The notes below the pieces were generated by a model. That model ran no database searches and had not been told where the DNA came from. It was given only the letters and a program-made list of their open reading frames with translations. From an uncultured Methanofollis sp. (GTDB taxonomy: Archaea > Halobacteriota > Methanomicrobia > Methanomicrobiales > Methanofollaceae): a stretch of 33,860 nt of DNA. Position 1 is the stretch's first letter, and each line of letters opens with the position of its first letter. The DNA is taken from positions 1 through 33,860 of the forward strand of contig NZ_CALFSA010000112.1 of assembly GCF_937919355.1 (NCBI RefSeq). Direction: 5' to 3'. The position numbers were made by a program, and so were the translations under genes. This document shows positions 25,473 through 33,789 of this stretch, piece by piece.

Positions 25473-26600
25473 ATGCTCTATCGACAGATCCCATCATCGG
25501 GAGAACCCCTCCCCGTCCTCGGCATGGGGTGCATGCGCCTCCCGCAGACACCCGCGGGCCGCATCGACGAGGGGGCGGCCGTCGCCCTGATCAGGGCGGC
25601 GATCGACGGCGGTGCGTCGTACATCGATACGGCGGTGCCCTATCACGGAGGAGAGTCAGAAACTGTTGTCGGCAGGGCCCTTGCCGACGGGTACCGCGAG
25701 AGGGCCTTCCTTGCAACGAAATTGCCCGCAAAGAGAGTTGAGTCCAGGGAGGATATGGACCGCCTTCTGGACGAGTCTCTCCGGCGCCTCGGCACCGACC
25801 ACCTTGACGCCTACCTCATCCACGCCCTGACAAAGAGCCGGTGGAACAGACTCTGGGACATGGAGGTCGACCTCTTCCTCGACGAGGCGAAGGCCGACGG
25901 GAGGATCAGGTATGCAGGCTTCTCCTTCCATGATTCCCCAGATGCATTCAGGGAGATCGTCGATGCGTACGCCTGGGACCTCTGCCAGGTCCAGTACAAC
26001 TATCTCGATACCTGTTATCAGGCCGGGACCGCAGGTGTCAGGTATGCGGCGGAGAAGGGCCTTGCCGTCGTCGTGATGGAACCCCTCCGTGGCGGCATGC
26101 TTGCCGCGCCGCCCGAGGGAGTCAGGACGATCTTCGACGCCGCCCCGGTCAGGCGGAGTCCCGCTGCGTGGGGCCTCCGCTGGGTCCTCGACCACCCTGA
26201 GGTGACGACCGTCCTCTCAGGCATGAACACCCCAGCACACCTTGCCGGGAACCTTGCGACCGCAGAGGAGGGCCTGCCCGGATCCCTCTCACCCGAAGAG
26301 CATGAGACCATCCAGAGGGTCAGGGACGCGTTCAGGGAGAAGATCCGCGTCCCCTGCACCGCCTGCCGCTACTGCATGCCCTGCCCCGGCGGCGTGAACA
26401 TCCCCGAATGTCTTGCCCGCCTGAACGATATCGCCCTCTTCGGCGACCACGAGCATGCCGCGTTTTTCTACCGCCACGTCCTCGGCGACACGGGGTACGC
26501 CTCCCTCTGTGCGGAGTGCGGGGCCTGCGAGGAGATCTGCCCACAGGGGATCAGGGTGATCGACTGCCTCCACGAGGTCGCCGACCTCTTCGGGCGGTGA
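25473..26600 (+). CDS. Aldo/keto reductase with C-terminal [4Fe-4S] ferredoxin domain
   Basis: A 375-residue oxidoreductase. Residues 1-280 form the aldo/keto reductase barrel with catalytic residues D52, Y57 (PYHGGESE), K83 (ATK) and H117 (YLIHAL). A cysteine-rich tail (about 295-375) carries CTACRYCMPCPGGVNIPEC and CAECGACEEICPQGIRV, giving two Fe-S cluster motifs. This architecture is widespread in anaerobes and methanogens and suggests electron exchange with ferredoxin or a flavoprotein rather than simple NADPH chemistry; the substrate is unknown. The ATG at 25473 follows CGGAGATCA. An iron-sulfur flavoprotein gene lies 51 bases downstream and could be its redox partner. The 25213-25472 region before it holds no supported gene. 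Confidence 0.92.
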   Translation: MLYRQIPSSGEPLPVLGMGCMRLPQTPAGRIDEGAAVALIRAAIDGGASYIDTAVPYHGGESETVVGRALADGYRERAFLATKLPAKRVESREDMDRLLDESLRRLGTDHLDAYLIHALTKSRWNRLWDMEVDLFLDEAKADGRIRYAGFSFHDSPDAFREIVDAYAWDLCQVQYNYLDTCYQAGTAGVRYAAEKGLAVVVMEPLRGGMLAAPPEGVRTIFDAAPVRRSPAAWGLRWVLDHPEVTTVLSGMNTPAHLAGNLATAEEGLPGSLSPEEHETIQRVRDAFREKIRVPCTACRYCMPCPGGVNIPECLARLNDIALFGDHEHAAFFYRHVLGDTGYASLCAECGACEEICPQGIRVIDCLHEVADLFGR

Positions 26601-26651
26601 GGGATAGCAATATGAAGGCCGCACACCACTATCGCACTACGGAGACCTGAG

Positions 26652-27227
26652 ATGAAGGTAGTTGCATTCAACGGGAGTCCGAGGAAGAACGGGAACACCG
26701 CCCGTCTTCTGCGGACCGTCCTCGCCGAACTGGAGAGAGAAGGCGTCGAGACCGAACTCGTCCACATCGGCGGGAAAAAAGTTCACGGCTGCACGGCCTG
26801 TGCGAAGTGTTTCGAGAACCAGGACGGGAAATGCGTCATCGACGACGACTTCGTCAATGACTGCATCGCGAAGATGGCCGAAGCAGACGGGATCATCATC
26901 GGGTCGCCGACCTACTTTGCGGACGTCAGCACCGAGACGAAAGCCCTCATTGACAGGGCGGGGTACGTGGCCCTCGCCAACGGCGGCATGTTCACTCGCA
27001 AGGCCGGTGCGGCCGTCGTCGCCGTCCGCCGCGCCGGTGCGGTCCATGCCTACGACACCATCAACCACCTCTTCGGGATCTCGCAGATGGTCACGGTCGG
27101 GTCGTCGTACTGGAACCTGGGCATCGGGCTTGCGCCGGGCGACGTCGAGAAGGATAAGGAAGGTCTGCAGACTATGCAGAACCTGGGGCAGAACATGGCC
27201 TGGTTGCTGAAGAAGATCCGGGCCTGA
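26652..27227 (+). CDS. Iron-sulfur flavoprotein (NADPH-dependent FMN reductase fold)
   Basis: A 191-residue flavodoxin-like protein. GSPRKNGNTARLL (8-20) is the FMN phosphate loop, and the compact Cys motif with C47, C50, C53 and C61 (GCTACAKCFENQDGKC, followed by VIDDDF) is that of archaeal iron-sulfur flavoproteins, which carry FMN and a [4Fe-4S] cluster and are implicated in electron transfer or oxygen/peroxide protection in methanogens. GSPTYFADVSTETKALIDR is the second flavin contact. The ATG at 26652 is preceded by GGAGACCTGAG. Same strand as the Fe-S aldo/keto reductase, 51 bases after it, so they may share electrons. Confidence 0.92.
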   Translation: MKVVAFNGSPRKNGNTARLLRTVLAELEREGVETELVHIGGKKVHGCTACAKCFENQDGKCVIDDDFVNDCIAKMAEADGIIIGSPTYFADVSTETKALIDRAGYVALANGGMFTRKAGAAVVAVRRAGAVHAYDTINHLFGISQMVTVGSSYWNLGIGLAPGDVEKDKEGLQTMQNLGQNMAWLLKKIRA

Positions 27228-27231
27228 GTGG

Positions 27232-27420
27232 TTACAGTAGCCCGAACCAGACGGTGAATGAGAGGAGGACCATTGCAACGAGGACGACGACCAGTCCTTT
27301 ATACAGGCACCCCGGGCAGATCTGGACCCGGCAACCGATGCACTCCGGGCAGAAGCCCTCGCTGCAGAACCGGCACTGACCGGTGATAGCATTTTCGGGG
27401 TGGCGGTCGCACCTCTCCAT
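27232..27420 (-). CDS. B-box-like zinc-finger membrane microprotein
   Basis: A 62-residue protein. Residues 1-40 carry a dense Cys/His pattern (C4, H7, C16, C19, C24, C27, C30, C35, C38; MERCDRHPENAITGQCRFC), like a B-box or ribbon zinc finger. Residues 42-62 are one hydrophobic helix (LVVVLVAMVLLSFTVWFGLL). ATG 27420 is supported by the purine-rich GGGGGAGGGGGAA just upstream. The frame is open back to 27597, but that part does not look like protein. Small B-box plus transmembrane proteins occur in many archaea with unknown function. It converges on the flavoprotein gene four bases away. Confidence 0.75.
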   Translation of the reverse strand: MERCDRHPENAITGQCRFCSEGFCPECIGCRVQICPGCLYKGLVVVLVAMVLLSFTVWFGLL

Positions 27421-27690
27421 GCTTCCCCCTCCCCCTGATCTCTGATAAACATACCGGGAGCATACCCACTCCATGGCAGGAACGCGCTCTGCGAAGGACG
27501 CGGTGCATTCTGCCGATATCACCGTTTGCATCTCATTCCAGCCGCTGGAACGTCTCGTGAACCCCGACCTCGTGTAACCTGCGGGACTCTCATCCATGAA
27601 CCCGCCTCAGACCGGGGCGGAAATATAATCTCTGACACAGATCTAATCTAGCAAAGAACTCTTGACCCGTATTTTTAATGGTGCACCACA

Positions 27691-30600
27691 ATGACCGATT
27701 CAGTAGTTGACAGTATCCTTGCGGCCCGTTACCTCCGCAAGGGCGAAAAAAACTTCGACGACATCTGCCGGCGGGTGGCGACCGCACTCGCCCGCGACGA
27801 TGCTGAGAAGGAAGAGTATTATGACGCCATGCGCTCCCTCTCCTTCCTCCCGAACTCCCCCACCCTGATGAACGCCGGCACAGAACTTGGCCAGCTCTCG
27901 GCCTGCTTCACCCTCCATGTCGGCGACTCGATCCCCGAGATCTTCCATGCCCTGGAATGGGGAGCGCTCATCCACAAGAGCGGCGGCGGCACAGGCTACA
28001 ACTTCTCCCATATCCGCCCCGAGGGTGCGCCCGTCCAGTCCACAGACGGCGTCGCCTCAGGCCCCATCTCCTTCATGAAGGTCTTCAACGCCGCCACCGA
28101 CGTGATCAAGCAGGGCGGCCGCAGGCGCGGGGCGAACATGGGCATCCTCAATGTCTGGCACCCCGACATCCTCAAATTCATCCACGCAAAGAACGTCGAG
28201 GGCGAACTCTCGAACTTCAACATCTCGGTGATGGTCAATGACCGGTTCATGGAGTTCGTCGAGTCCAGACAGTTGCAGAAGGTCTGGATCACTCACCCGT
28301 ACACCGGCGAGGAGATCACGGTCGGCGCCATCTGGAACGGCATCGTCGACGGCATCTGGCGGAACGGCGAGCCCGGCGTCCTCTTCTACGACGAGATCAA
28401 CAGGAAGAACCCGACGCCAAAACTCGGACCCATCGACACGACCAATCCATGTGTCACCGCGGAGACCTGGGTCATGACCACCGGGGGGCCCCGGCAGGTG
28501 CGTGACCTTATAGGCCGCAGTTTCGACGCCGTGGTCTGCGGTGTCGCCGTCCCCTCGGGCCAGGACGGGTTCTTCCCGACCGGGAGAAAGGAGGTGCTCT
28601 CTCTCTGCACCGAGGAGGGCTACCGCCTGCGGCTCACGGCCGACCACCCTGTCCGCCGTGTCTCCTCCCTCACCCGGTCTACCCTGGAGAGCGAGTGGGT
28701 CAGGGCCGGCGACCTTGCGCCGGGCGACCGCGTCCTCCTCCACGACCACCGCGCTCTTGCCGCGTGGGAGGGCGCCCTCACCGAAGAGCAGGGCTACCTC
28801 CTCGGGCTTCTCGTCGGCGACGGCACGCTCAAGCAGGACGCCGCCGTCCTCTCTGTCTGGTCAGGCAGTGGTGCCCGGTCGGTCATGGCCCATGCAGAGA
28901 CCTGTGCCGGAACCCTCGACCACCGCTCAGACTTCTCCGGCTGGTTCCCGGTGGAGGGACGGGACGAGTTCAGGCTCAAACTTGCGGCTGTCCGCGACCT
29001 TGCCGCCGCGATGGGGATGGCGCCCGGTGCGAAGGGTATCACTCCTGCGATTGAGAAGGCCTCCTCGGCCGGGTACCGCGGCTTCCTCTCCGGCCTCTTC
29101 GACGCCGACGGCTCAGTCCAGGGCACGCCCGCGAAGGGGGTCAGCGTCAGGCTCTCCCAGAGCAACCGCTCACTCCTTCTCGCCGCACAGCGGATGCTCC
29201 TCCGCCTCGGTATCAGGAGCACGATCTACCGGCGCCGGCCTGCGGGCCTCAGGATCCTTCCTGACGGCCGCGGCGGTACAAAGCCGTACGCCGTGCGGCA
29301 GCAGTACGATCTTGCCGTCAGCGGGGAGAACCTCCTGACCTTCCGCGACCGTGTCGGGTTCAGGGACGAAGAGAAGGCCGGGAAACTCGACGGCCTCCTC
29401 TCGTCGTACACCCGGAGCCTGAAGAGGGAGCGCTTTGTTGCGACCGTTGCGTCGGTCGCCTCAGACGGCACCGAAGATGTCTATGACGTGCAGGTGCCGG
29501 GCGTGAACGCCTTCGACGCGAACGGGTTTGTGGCCCATAACTGTGGTGAACAACCGCTCCTCCCCTTCGAGTCCTGCGTTCTCGGGTCCATCAACCTGGC
29601 GAAGTTTGTCAGGGACGGCGCCATCGACGAGGAGGCGCTGAAGGGGATCACCCGCATGGCCATCCGCTTCCTGGACGCGGTCATCGACAGGAACGTCTTC
29701 CCGATCCCGCAGATCGAGGAAGCGACGAGAAAGACGAGAAAGGTCGGCCTCGGGCTGATGGGCGTCCACGACGCCCTGCTGATGCTCGGCCTGCCGTACG
29801 ACTCAGACGAGGGGCGTGCCGTCTGCGACAGGGTGATGGACCTCATGACCAGGACCGCGGTCGATGAGTCCCACGCCCTCGCCGCGGAGAAGGGTACTTT
29901 CCCGGCCTTCGAGGGGAGCATCTGGGGCGAGTACGCGATGCGGAACGCCGCACTCACCACCATCGCCCCGACAGGCACCATCTCCCTCCTCGCCGGGTGC
30001 TCCTCCGGCATCGAGCCAGTCTTCTCCTATGCCTACACCCGGAAAAACACCGTGGGCAAGACCTTCGTGATGCTCCACCCGATCTTCGAGGCAGAACTGC
30101 GCCGCGTCGTCGGCGGCATGGGCCTCTCCTCCGAGGAGACGGAGAGCAGGGTCAAGGAGGTGATCGACCACGTCCACGAGACCGGCACGATCCGTGACGT
30201 TGCGTGGCTCCCCGCCTCGTTCAGGCACCTCTTCAGGACCGCCCTGGACATCGACTGGCGCGACCACGTGCGGATGCAGGCGGTCTTCCAGCAGCATGTC
30301 CATGCCTCCATCTCGAAGACGATCAACATGCCGAACGCGGCGACTCGCGAGGATATTGCCGAGGCCGTACTCATGGCCTGGAAGAGTCACCTCAAGGGCA
30401 TGACCATCTACCGGACAGGCAGTCGCGAGGACGTTGTCCTGGCGCTCAAGGAGAAGAAACCGGCCCCCTTCTCGATCCCGGCACACGAACAGAAGGCGAC
30501 GCGCCCGAAGGAACTCTCCGGCAAGACCTACCTCTGCCAGTCCGGGTGCTGCCGCCTGTACATCACCGTCAACCTCATGGACGGCAAGCCCTGGGAGGTC

Positions 30601-30963
30601 TTCATCAGGACGGTCGGGAGCGGCGGCTGCGAGGCGAACTCCAATGCCCTTGGCCGCGCCATCTCCACCGGCCTCCAGAACGGCGTGCCGTACCAGAAGT
30701 TCGTGCGGCAGTTCGCGAAGGTGAACTGCATCGTCGCCCTCAAGAACCCAGAGGCCGAGGGCCTCTCCTGTGCCGACGTCGTCGGCAAGTGCATCGACCT
30801 TGCGGCCTCGAAGCAGACGATCACCACCCTCGACACCTGGAAGATCGCCGACGTCACCGGCAAGAAGAAAAACCTCTGCCCGGAGTGTGGGGCCGAACTT
30901 GACTTTGGCGAGGGGTGCAACCAGGGGATCTGCAAGAACTGCGGCTGGAGCGGCTGCAGTTAA
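27691..30963 (+). CDS. nrdJ: Adenosylcobalamin-dependent (class II) ribonucleotide reductase, intein-containing
   Basis: Makes deoxyribonucleotides using a B12-generated thiyl radical. The 1090-residue precursor contains a 364-residue intein (254-617), leaving a 726-residue enzyme. Extein features are redox Cys C72 (LSACF), the N-x-C-x-E catalytic motif NPCGE rejoined after splicing (thiyl Cys C618, E620), second redox Cys C629 (FESC, 11 residues after the thiyl Cys as in other NrdJ), LGLMGVHDALL, PTGTISLLAGCSSGIEP, and a C-terminal zinc-ribbon/redox tail with CPECG, CKNCG and a final GWSGCS. There is no ATP-cone at the N-terminus. The ATG at 27691 follows a weak GGTG, and AAATATAAT at about 27629 may be box A. 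A T6 run follows the stop. It appears to be a single-gene unit. Confidence 0.95.
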   Translation: MTDSVVDSILAARYLRKGEKNFDDICRRVATALARDDAEKEEYYDAMRSLSFLPNSPTLMNAGTELGQLSACFTLHVGDSIPEIFHALEWGALIHKSGGGTGYNFSHIRPEGAPVQSTDGVASGPISFMKVFNAATDVIKQGGRRRGANMGILNVWHPDILKFIHAKNVEGELSNFNISVMVNDRFMEFVESRQLQKVWITHPYTGEEITVGAIWNGIVDGIWRNGEPGVLFYDEINRKNPTPKLGPIDTTNPCVTAETWVMTTGGPRQVRDLIGRSFDAVVCGVAVPSGQDGFFPTGRKEVLSLCTEEGYRLRLTADHPVRRVSSLTRSTLESEWVRAGDLAPGDRVLLHDHRALAAWEGALTEEQGYLLGLLVGDGTLKQDAAVLSVWSGSGARSVMAHAETCAGTLDHRSDFSGWFPVEGRDEFRLKLAAVRDLAAAMGMAPGAKGITPAIEKASSAGYRGFLSGLFDADGSVQGTPAKGVSVRLSQSNRSLLLAAQRMLLRLGIRSTIYRRRPAGLRILPDGRGGTKPYAVRQQYDLAVSGENLLTFRDRVGFRDEEKAGKLDGLLSSYTRSLKRERFVATVASVASDGTEDVYDVQVPGVNAFDANGFVAHNCGEQPLLPFESCVLGSINLAKFVRDGAIDEEALKGITRMAIRFLDAVIDRNVFPIPQIEEATRKTRKVGLGLMGVHDALLMLGLPYDSDEGRAVCDRVMDLMTRTAVDESHALAAEKGTFPAFEGSIWGEYAMRNAALTTIAPTGTISLLAGCSSGIEPVFSYAYTRKNTVGKTFVMLHPIFEAELRRVVGGMGLSSEETESRVKEVIDHVHETGTIRDVAWLPASFRHLFRTALDIDWRDHVRMQAVFQQHVHASISKTINMPNAATREDIAEAVLMAWKSHLKGMTIYRTGSREDVVLALKEKKPAPFSIPAHEQKATRPKELSGKTYLCQSGCCRLYITVNLMDGKPWEVFIRTVGSGGCEANSNALGRAISTGLQNGVPYQKFVRQFAKVNCIVALKNPEAEGLSCADVVGKCIDLAASKQTITTLDTWKIADVTGKKKNLCPECGAELDFGEGCNQGICKNCGWSGCS
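28450..29541 (+). other. Intein with LAGLIDADG endonuclease domain, inside NrdJ
   Basis: In-frame protein-splicing element, precursor residues 254-617. Block A starts with the nucleophile Cys (CVTAETWVMT), block B is RLTADHP (T316, H319), and the C-terminal blocks are VYDVQVPGVNAF and FVAHN with the penultimate His and last Asn, followed by Cys at +1. All residues needed for splicing are present. A homing-endonuclease domain is inserted with two dodecapeptide motifs, YLLGLLVGDGTL (about 370-381, D378) and FLSGLFDADGSV (about 465-476, D473), both retaining the acidic residue, so DNA cleavage activity may persist. The codon and base composition match the host gene, suggesting long residence. 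Confidence 0.95.
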
Positions 30964-30966
30964 TTC

Positions 30967-30972
30967 TTTTTT
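30967..30972 (+). terminator. T-run after nrdJ
   Basis: Six T begin four bases after the nrdJ stop codon, placed as an archaeal intrinsic terminator and before the next box A. Confidence 0.45.
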
Positions 30973-30992
30973 ACCGCACGCGATACCAATCC

Positions 30993-30999
30993 TTATATG
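30993..30999 (+). promoter_or_regulatory. Box A of the 86-residue protein gene
   Basis: TTATATG lies about 35 bases upstream of ATG 31031, giving a leader of roughly 10 bases that contains the GGGAG ribosome binding site at 31022-31026. Confidence 0.5.
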
Positions 31000-31030
31000 T
31001 CCGGTATGTCTACTTTCAGGCGGGAGTCCT

Positions 31031-31291
31031 ATGGCCGGACAGGATAGTATTGGTGCTGTTGCCGTCACATACGGAGACAAAATAAAGTATGTCGTCCTTG
31101 ATCAACCTCTTTTTGAACTGCTGGCCCAGATCAGGTCTGCGCCCGACAGCGAGTGGGAACACGACCTCTGCCGCTGTCTCCGGGCCGCCGATTTTGGGTC
31201 GTCTGTCGTGCACGTCGAGGACGAGAAACTGGAGCCCCTCTTTGCGGCGCTGGAAAGGCACCTTGCGGCACCAGAGCGCGCTGGACACTGA
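31031..31291 (+). CDS. Uncharacterised 86-residue protein
   Basis: A small soluble acidic protein (MAGQDSIGAVAVTYGDKIKY, then helical DLCRCLRAADFGSSVVHVED and a C-terminal helix) with no family I recognise. It is supported by a box A, a GGGAG ribosome binding site seven bases or less from ATG 31031 and a coherent strand-then-helix pattern. The two cysteines in DLCRCL are the only ones. It converges with trkH nine bases downstream. It could be a small regulatory or accessory protein, but nothing in the sequence shows for what. Confidence 0.7.
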   Translation: MAGQDSIGAVAVTYGDKIKYVVLDQPLFELLAQIRSAPDSEWEHDLCRCLRAADFGSSVVHVEDEKLEPLFAALERHLAAPERAGH

Positions 31292-31299
31292 CCGTCCCC

Positions 31300-32763
31300 T
31301 CAGTCAAAGCCCCGCACCGCTCCGACGGCGAGGACGAGCACCGGTATCATCTCCAGTCTTCCAAACCACATCAGGAAGATGAAGAGCCATTTTGAGACCT
31401 GGCTGATATCGGGGTTTGCAAAACCGGTGGAAAGTCCCACATTGCACATCGCCGAGACGGCCTCGAACATGACGTCTGCCACCTCGAAAGGTCCAGCGGC
31501 CTGGAGGTGGAGGAGGATGAGGCTTGCAAGCACCCCGGTGAAAATAAAGAGGAAGATGGTGAGCATCGTCTTTGCCACCGCGAATTCGGCGACTGTGCGG
31601 GGAACGGTCCGGCCTTCGTACCTGAAGGGCACGACCGCCCTGCTTGAGTGAAAGATGCGACGGAACCACCAGACAAGACCGTCGAAACCGGTGATGATCC
31701 GCCCGATCTTCATCCCGCCCGAGGTACTCCCCGAAGAACCGCCGATGAGCATCAGCATGGTGATGAAGAGGACCGTCGCCCCTGTCCACTCGAGGGGGTT
31801 TGTGTTCTGAAAACCGGTGCATGTGATGGCGCTCGTCACCATGAAGAGAGACTGGCGGAGGGCCGTGAGGGGGTCGAGGAGGTTCTTTGTCACCAGGTCT
31901 AAGGTCGTGACCAGGGTGCCGGTGACGACGAGGAGGAAGAGCACTCTCGCCTGTGGGTCTTTCAGGATGTTGATCCTCCGGTGGCTATGGAGCATCAGGT
32001 AGTAGAGTTTGAAGGGCAGGGCGCCGGCGAGCATCACCGGGATGACGAGCATTTCGAGGAGGACGTTGTTGTAGTAACTGATACCCGCGGTGTGGACGGA
32101 AAAACCACCTGTGGCGAGGGACGTCATGGCAATGTTGACAGCGTCCCAGAGGGAGATACCGGAGAGGAGGAGGAGGCCGGTAGAGAGGGCCGTGATCAGG
32201 ATGTAGATCTGCCACATGCTCGTCGCCGTCGCCACGACGCCCGGCATCAGGGACTCGGATCTCCCTTCTGACCTGTACAGGCCCCTCTGGAGAGGGCCGG
32301 ACCGCCGGGAAAGGGCGACGGTGAAAGCGATGATCCCGATGCCACCGAGCCACTGCATGAAGGACCGCCAGAAGAGGAGGGTCTTTGGCGTCCCGTCCAC
32401 GTTGACGATGAGGGTGAGGCCGGTGTCGGTCCACCCCGACATCGCCTCGAAGACGCTGTCGGTGAAGGGCATGTGGGTGCCGATCGTGAAGGGGAGGGCG
32501 CCGACGAGGGCGCAGACAAACCATATGAAGGCGACGGCGGCGATGGCAACGGAGAGGTGCGCCTGCCCTGCCGGCACCCGCAGGGGGGAGAGCAGGCCGC
32601 CGATGATGAAGAAGGCGAGGGGTGCGGTCGCCATCGCCGGGAGAATGTTCCATTCTTTGTATATCATTCCGACGAGGAGGGGCGTGAGGCAGACGAGCCC
32701 GATCAGGAGGAATATCCTGCCCATGTCCGGAAGGATCGCCGCGATCTGGTCCCTGCCGCGCAT
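31300..32763 (-). CDS. trkH: Trk-type potassium uptake protein, TrkH subunit
   Basis: A 487-residue membrane protein, the channel-like K+-translocating subunit of Trk systems. Four pore-loop repeats are visible around SGWTDTGLT, TSLATGGFSVHT, AITCTGFQNT and AMCNVGLSTGF, each with the conserved filter glycine. The loop with IGGSSGSTSGGMKIGR is typical of TrkH. ATG 32763 (MRGRDQIAAILPDMGRI) was chosen because the longer frame before it is not protein-like and the length then fits the family. TrkH normally needs the NAD/ATP-binding TrkA subunit; no trkA is in this window, so it must be elsewhere. Confidence 0.94.
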   Translation of the reverse strand: MRGRDQIAAILPDMGRIFLLIGLVCLTPLLVGMIYKEWNILPAMATAPLAFFIIGGLLSPLRVPAGQAHLSVAIAAVAFIWFVCALVGALPFTIGTHMPFTDSVFEAMSGWTDTGLTLIVNVDGTPKTLLFWRSFMQWLGGIGIIAFTVALSRRSGPLQRGLYRSEGRSESLMPGVVATATSMWQIYILITALSTGLLLLSGISLWDAVNIAMTSLATGGFSVHTAGISYYNNVLLEMLVIPVMLAGALPFKLYYLMLHSHRRINILKDPQARVLFLLVVTGTLVTTLDLVTKNLLDPLTALRQSLFMVTSAITCTGFQNTNPLEWTGATVLFITMLMLIGGSSGSTSGGMKIGRIITGFDGLVWWFRRIFHSSRAVVPFRYEGRTVPRTVAEFAVAKTMLTIFLFIFTGVLASLILLHLQAAGPFEVADVMFEAVSAMCNVGLSTGFANPDISQVSKWLFIFLMWFGRLEMIPVLVLAVGAVRGFD

Positions 32764-33083
32764 GATACACCCTTCGTCCCCTGTGTTTTCATCAACTTTG
32801 CGGTGGGGTGAGGGATAAGGCTGGAAGGTACCCGACGCCGCAGAGCGGGTCGTTGGCTGACAGGTGTATCGGGGCGGGGAGGACACCGCAACGGGTCTTC
32901 AATGTCCCGCCGGGTCCGCTTCTGCACCTCCGAGCCGTACGGCGGGACCAGTACCGGCACCTCGACGTCTCAGTCGAACCGGCAAGGGCTCGACCTTCTT
33001 CTATACTCTGCTGCTGGAACCTGACCGCCGCCCCTCTTTCCCGGTTGCGATCGACGGCACCGGGTTCATGTCCATGGTCGTTC
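32764..33083. other. Intergenic stretch between trkH and dedA, no gene supported
   Basis: About 320 bases with high G+C and no convincing gene on either strand. Short open frames exist but lack start signals and protein-like composition. No tRNA, and no complete SRP or RNase P RNA core, could be recognised. Promoter elements for trkH presumably lie here, but no strong box A stands out. Confidence 0.5.
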
Positions 33084-33782
33084 CTACCGAAAGAACCGCT
33101 CTTTAATTCGCCCGGCGTTCTCCTTGAGGTATCCGACGCCGATCATGGCAAAGGATGCTATGATGATAAGGATGATGAGCAGGGACAGGTTGTCACGGAC
33201 CATCGGGATATTCCCGAAGAAGTACCCCCCGCCGACAAAGAGGAAGACCCAGGCAATGGCGCCAAGAATGTTGTAACTCACGAACCAGCGGTAGCGCATG
33301 TTCCCGATGCCCGCAACGAACGGCACGAAGGTCCGGACGATCGGGACGAAGCGGGCGAGAAAGATCGAGATCTTCCCGTGCCGGTCGAAGAACTCCTGCG
33401 CCTGCCGGACGTACTCCGGCTTGATGAAGCGATTGTTCCAGGCGAGGATCTTCTCGCCTGCTTTCTTCCCGATCCAGTAGTTGGTCTGGTCGCCAGCAAA
33501 AGCTGCGATCATCAGGAGCGGCAGCAGCACGCCGATGCTGAGCACCTCGGCACCGGCGAAGGCGCCGGCGACGAAGAGGAGCGAGTCCCCGGGGAGGAAC
33601 GGCATGACGACGAAGCCGGTCTCTATGAATATGATCGCAAAGAGGAGGGCGTAGGTCCAGGCGCCGTACTGCTCGACGACGGGAAAGAGGTAGTCGTCCA
33701 GGTTGAGCAGGACGTCTACGAGCCCGGGAAGGGTCGCCGTCAGGAGCGGATGGGCGGCAAGCAAGGGAAACATGATCATCAT
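33084..33782 (-). CDS. DedA-family (SNARE-associated-like) membrane protein
   Basis: A 232-residue integral membrane protein. The family core is clear: IIFIETGFVVMPFLPGDSLL, then GDQTNYWIGKKAGE and FFDRHGKISIFLARFVPIVR followed by TFVPFVAGIGNMRY, with the conserved acidic and arginine residues of DedA proteins. The family takes part in membrane homeostasis and probably acts as a lipid or proton-coupled flippase. ATG 33782 begins MMIMFPLL; ATG 33779 is equally possible. An upstream open frame resembling a P-type ATPase N-terminus ends eight bases before this start. Confidence 0.93.
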   Translation of the reverse strand: MMIMFPLLAAHPLLTATLPGLVDVLLNLDDYLFPVVEQYGAWTYALLFAIIFIETGFVVMPFLPGDSLLFVAGAFAGAEVLSIGVLLPLLMIAAFAGDQTNYWIGKKAGEKILAWNNRFIKPEYVRQAQEFFDRHGKISIFLARFVPIVRTFVPFVAGIGNMRYRWFVSYNILGAIAWVFLFVGGGYFFGNIPMVRDNLSLLIILIIIASFAMIGVGYLKENAGRIKERFFR

Positions 33783-33789
33783 GACCGGA

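Noticed and set aside
33006..33026. A minus-strand stretch GGTCAGGTTCCAGCAGCAG resembling part of SRP RNA helix 8
   Set aside because: The GGAA tetraloop and flanking helices of archaeal 7S RNA are missing, so the resemblance is probably chance.
32864..33106. An 80-codon plus-strand frame between trkH and dedA
   Set aside because: Ser/Thr/Arg/Pro-rich translation without start signal; overlaps the dedA end.
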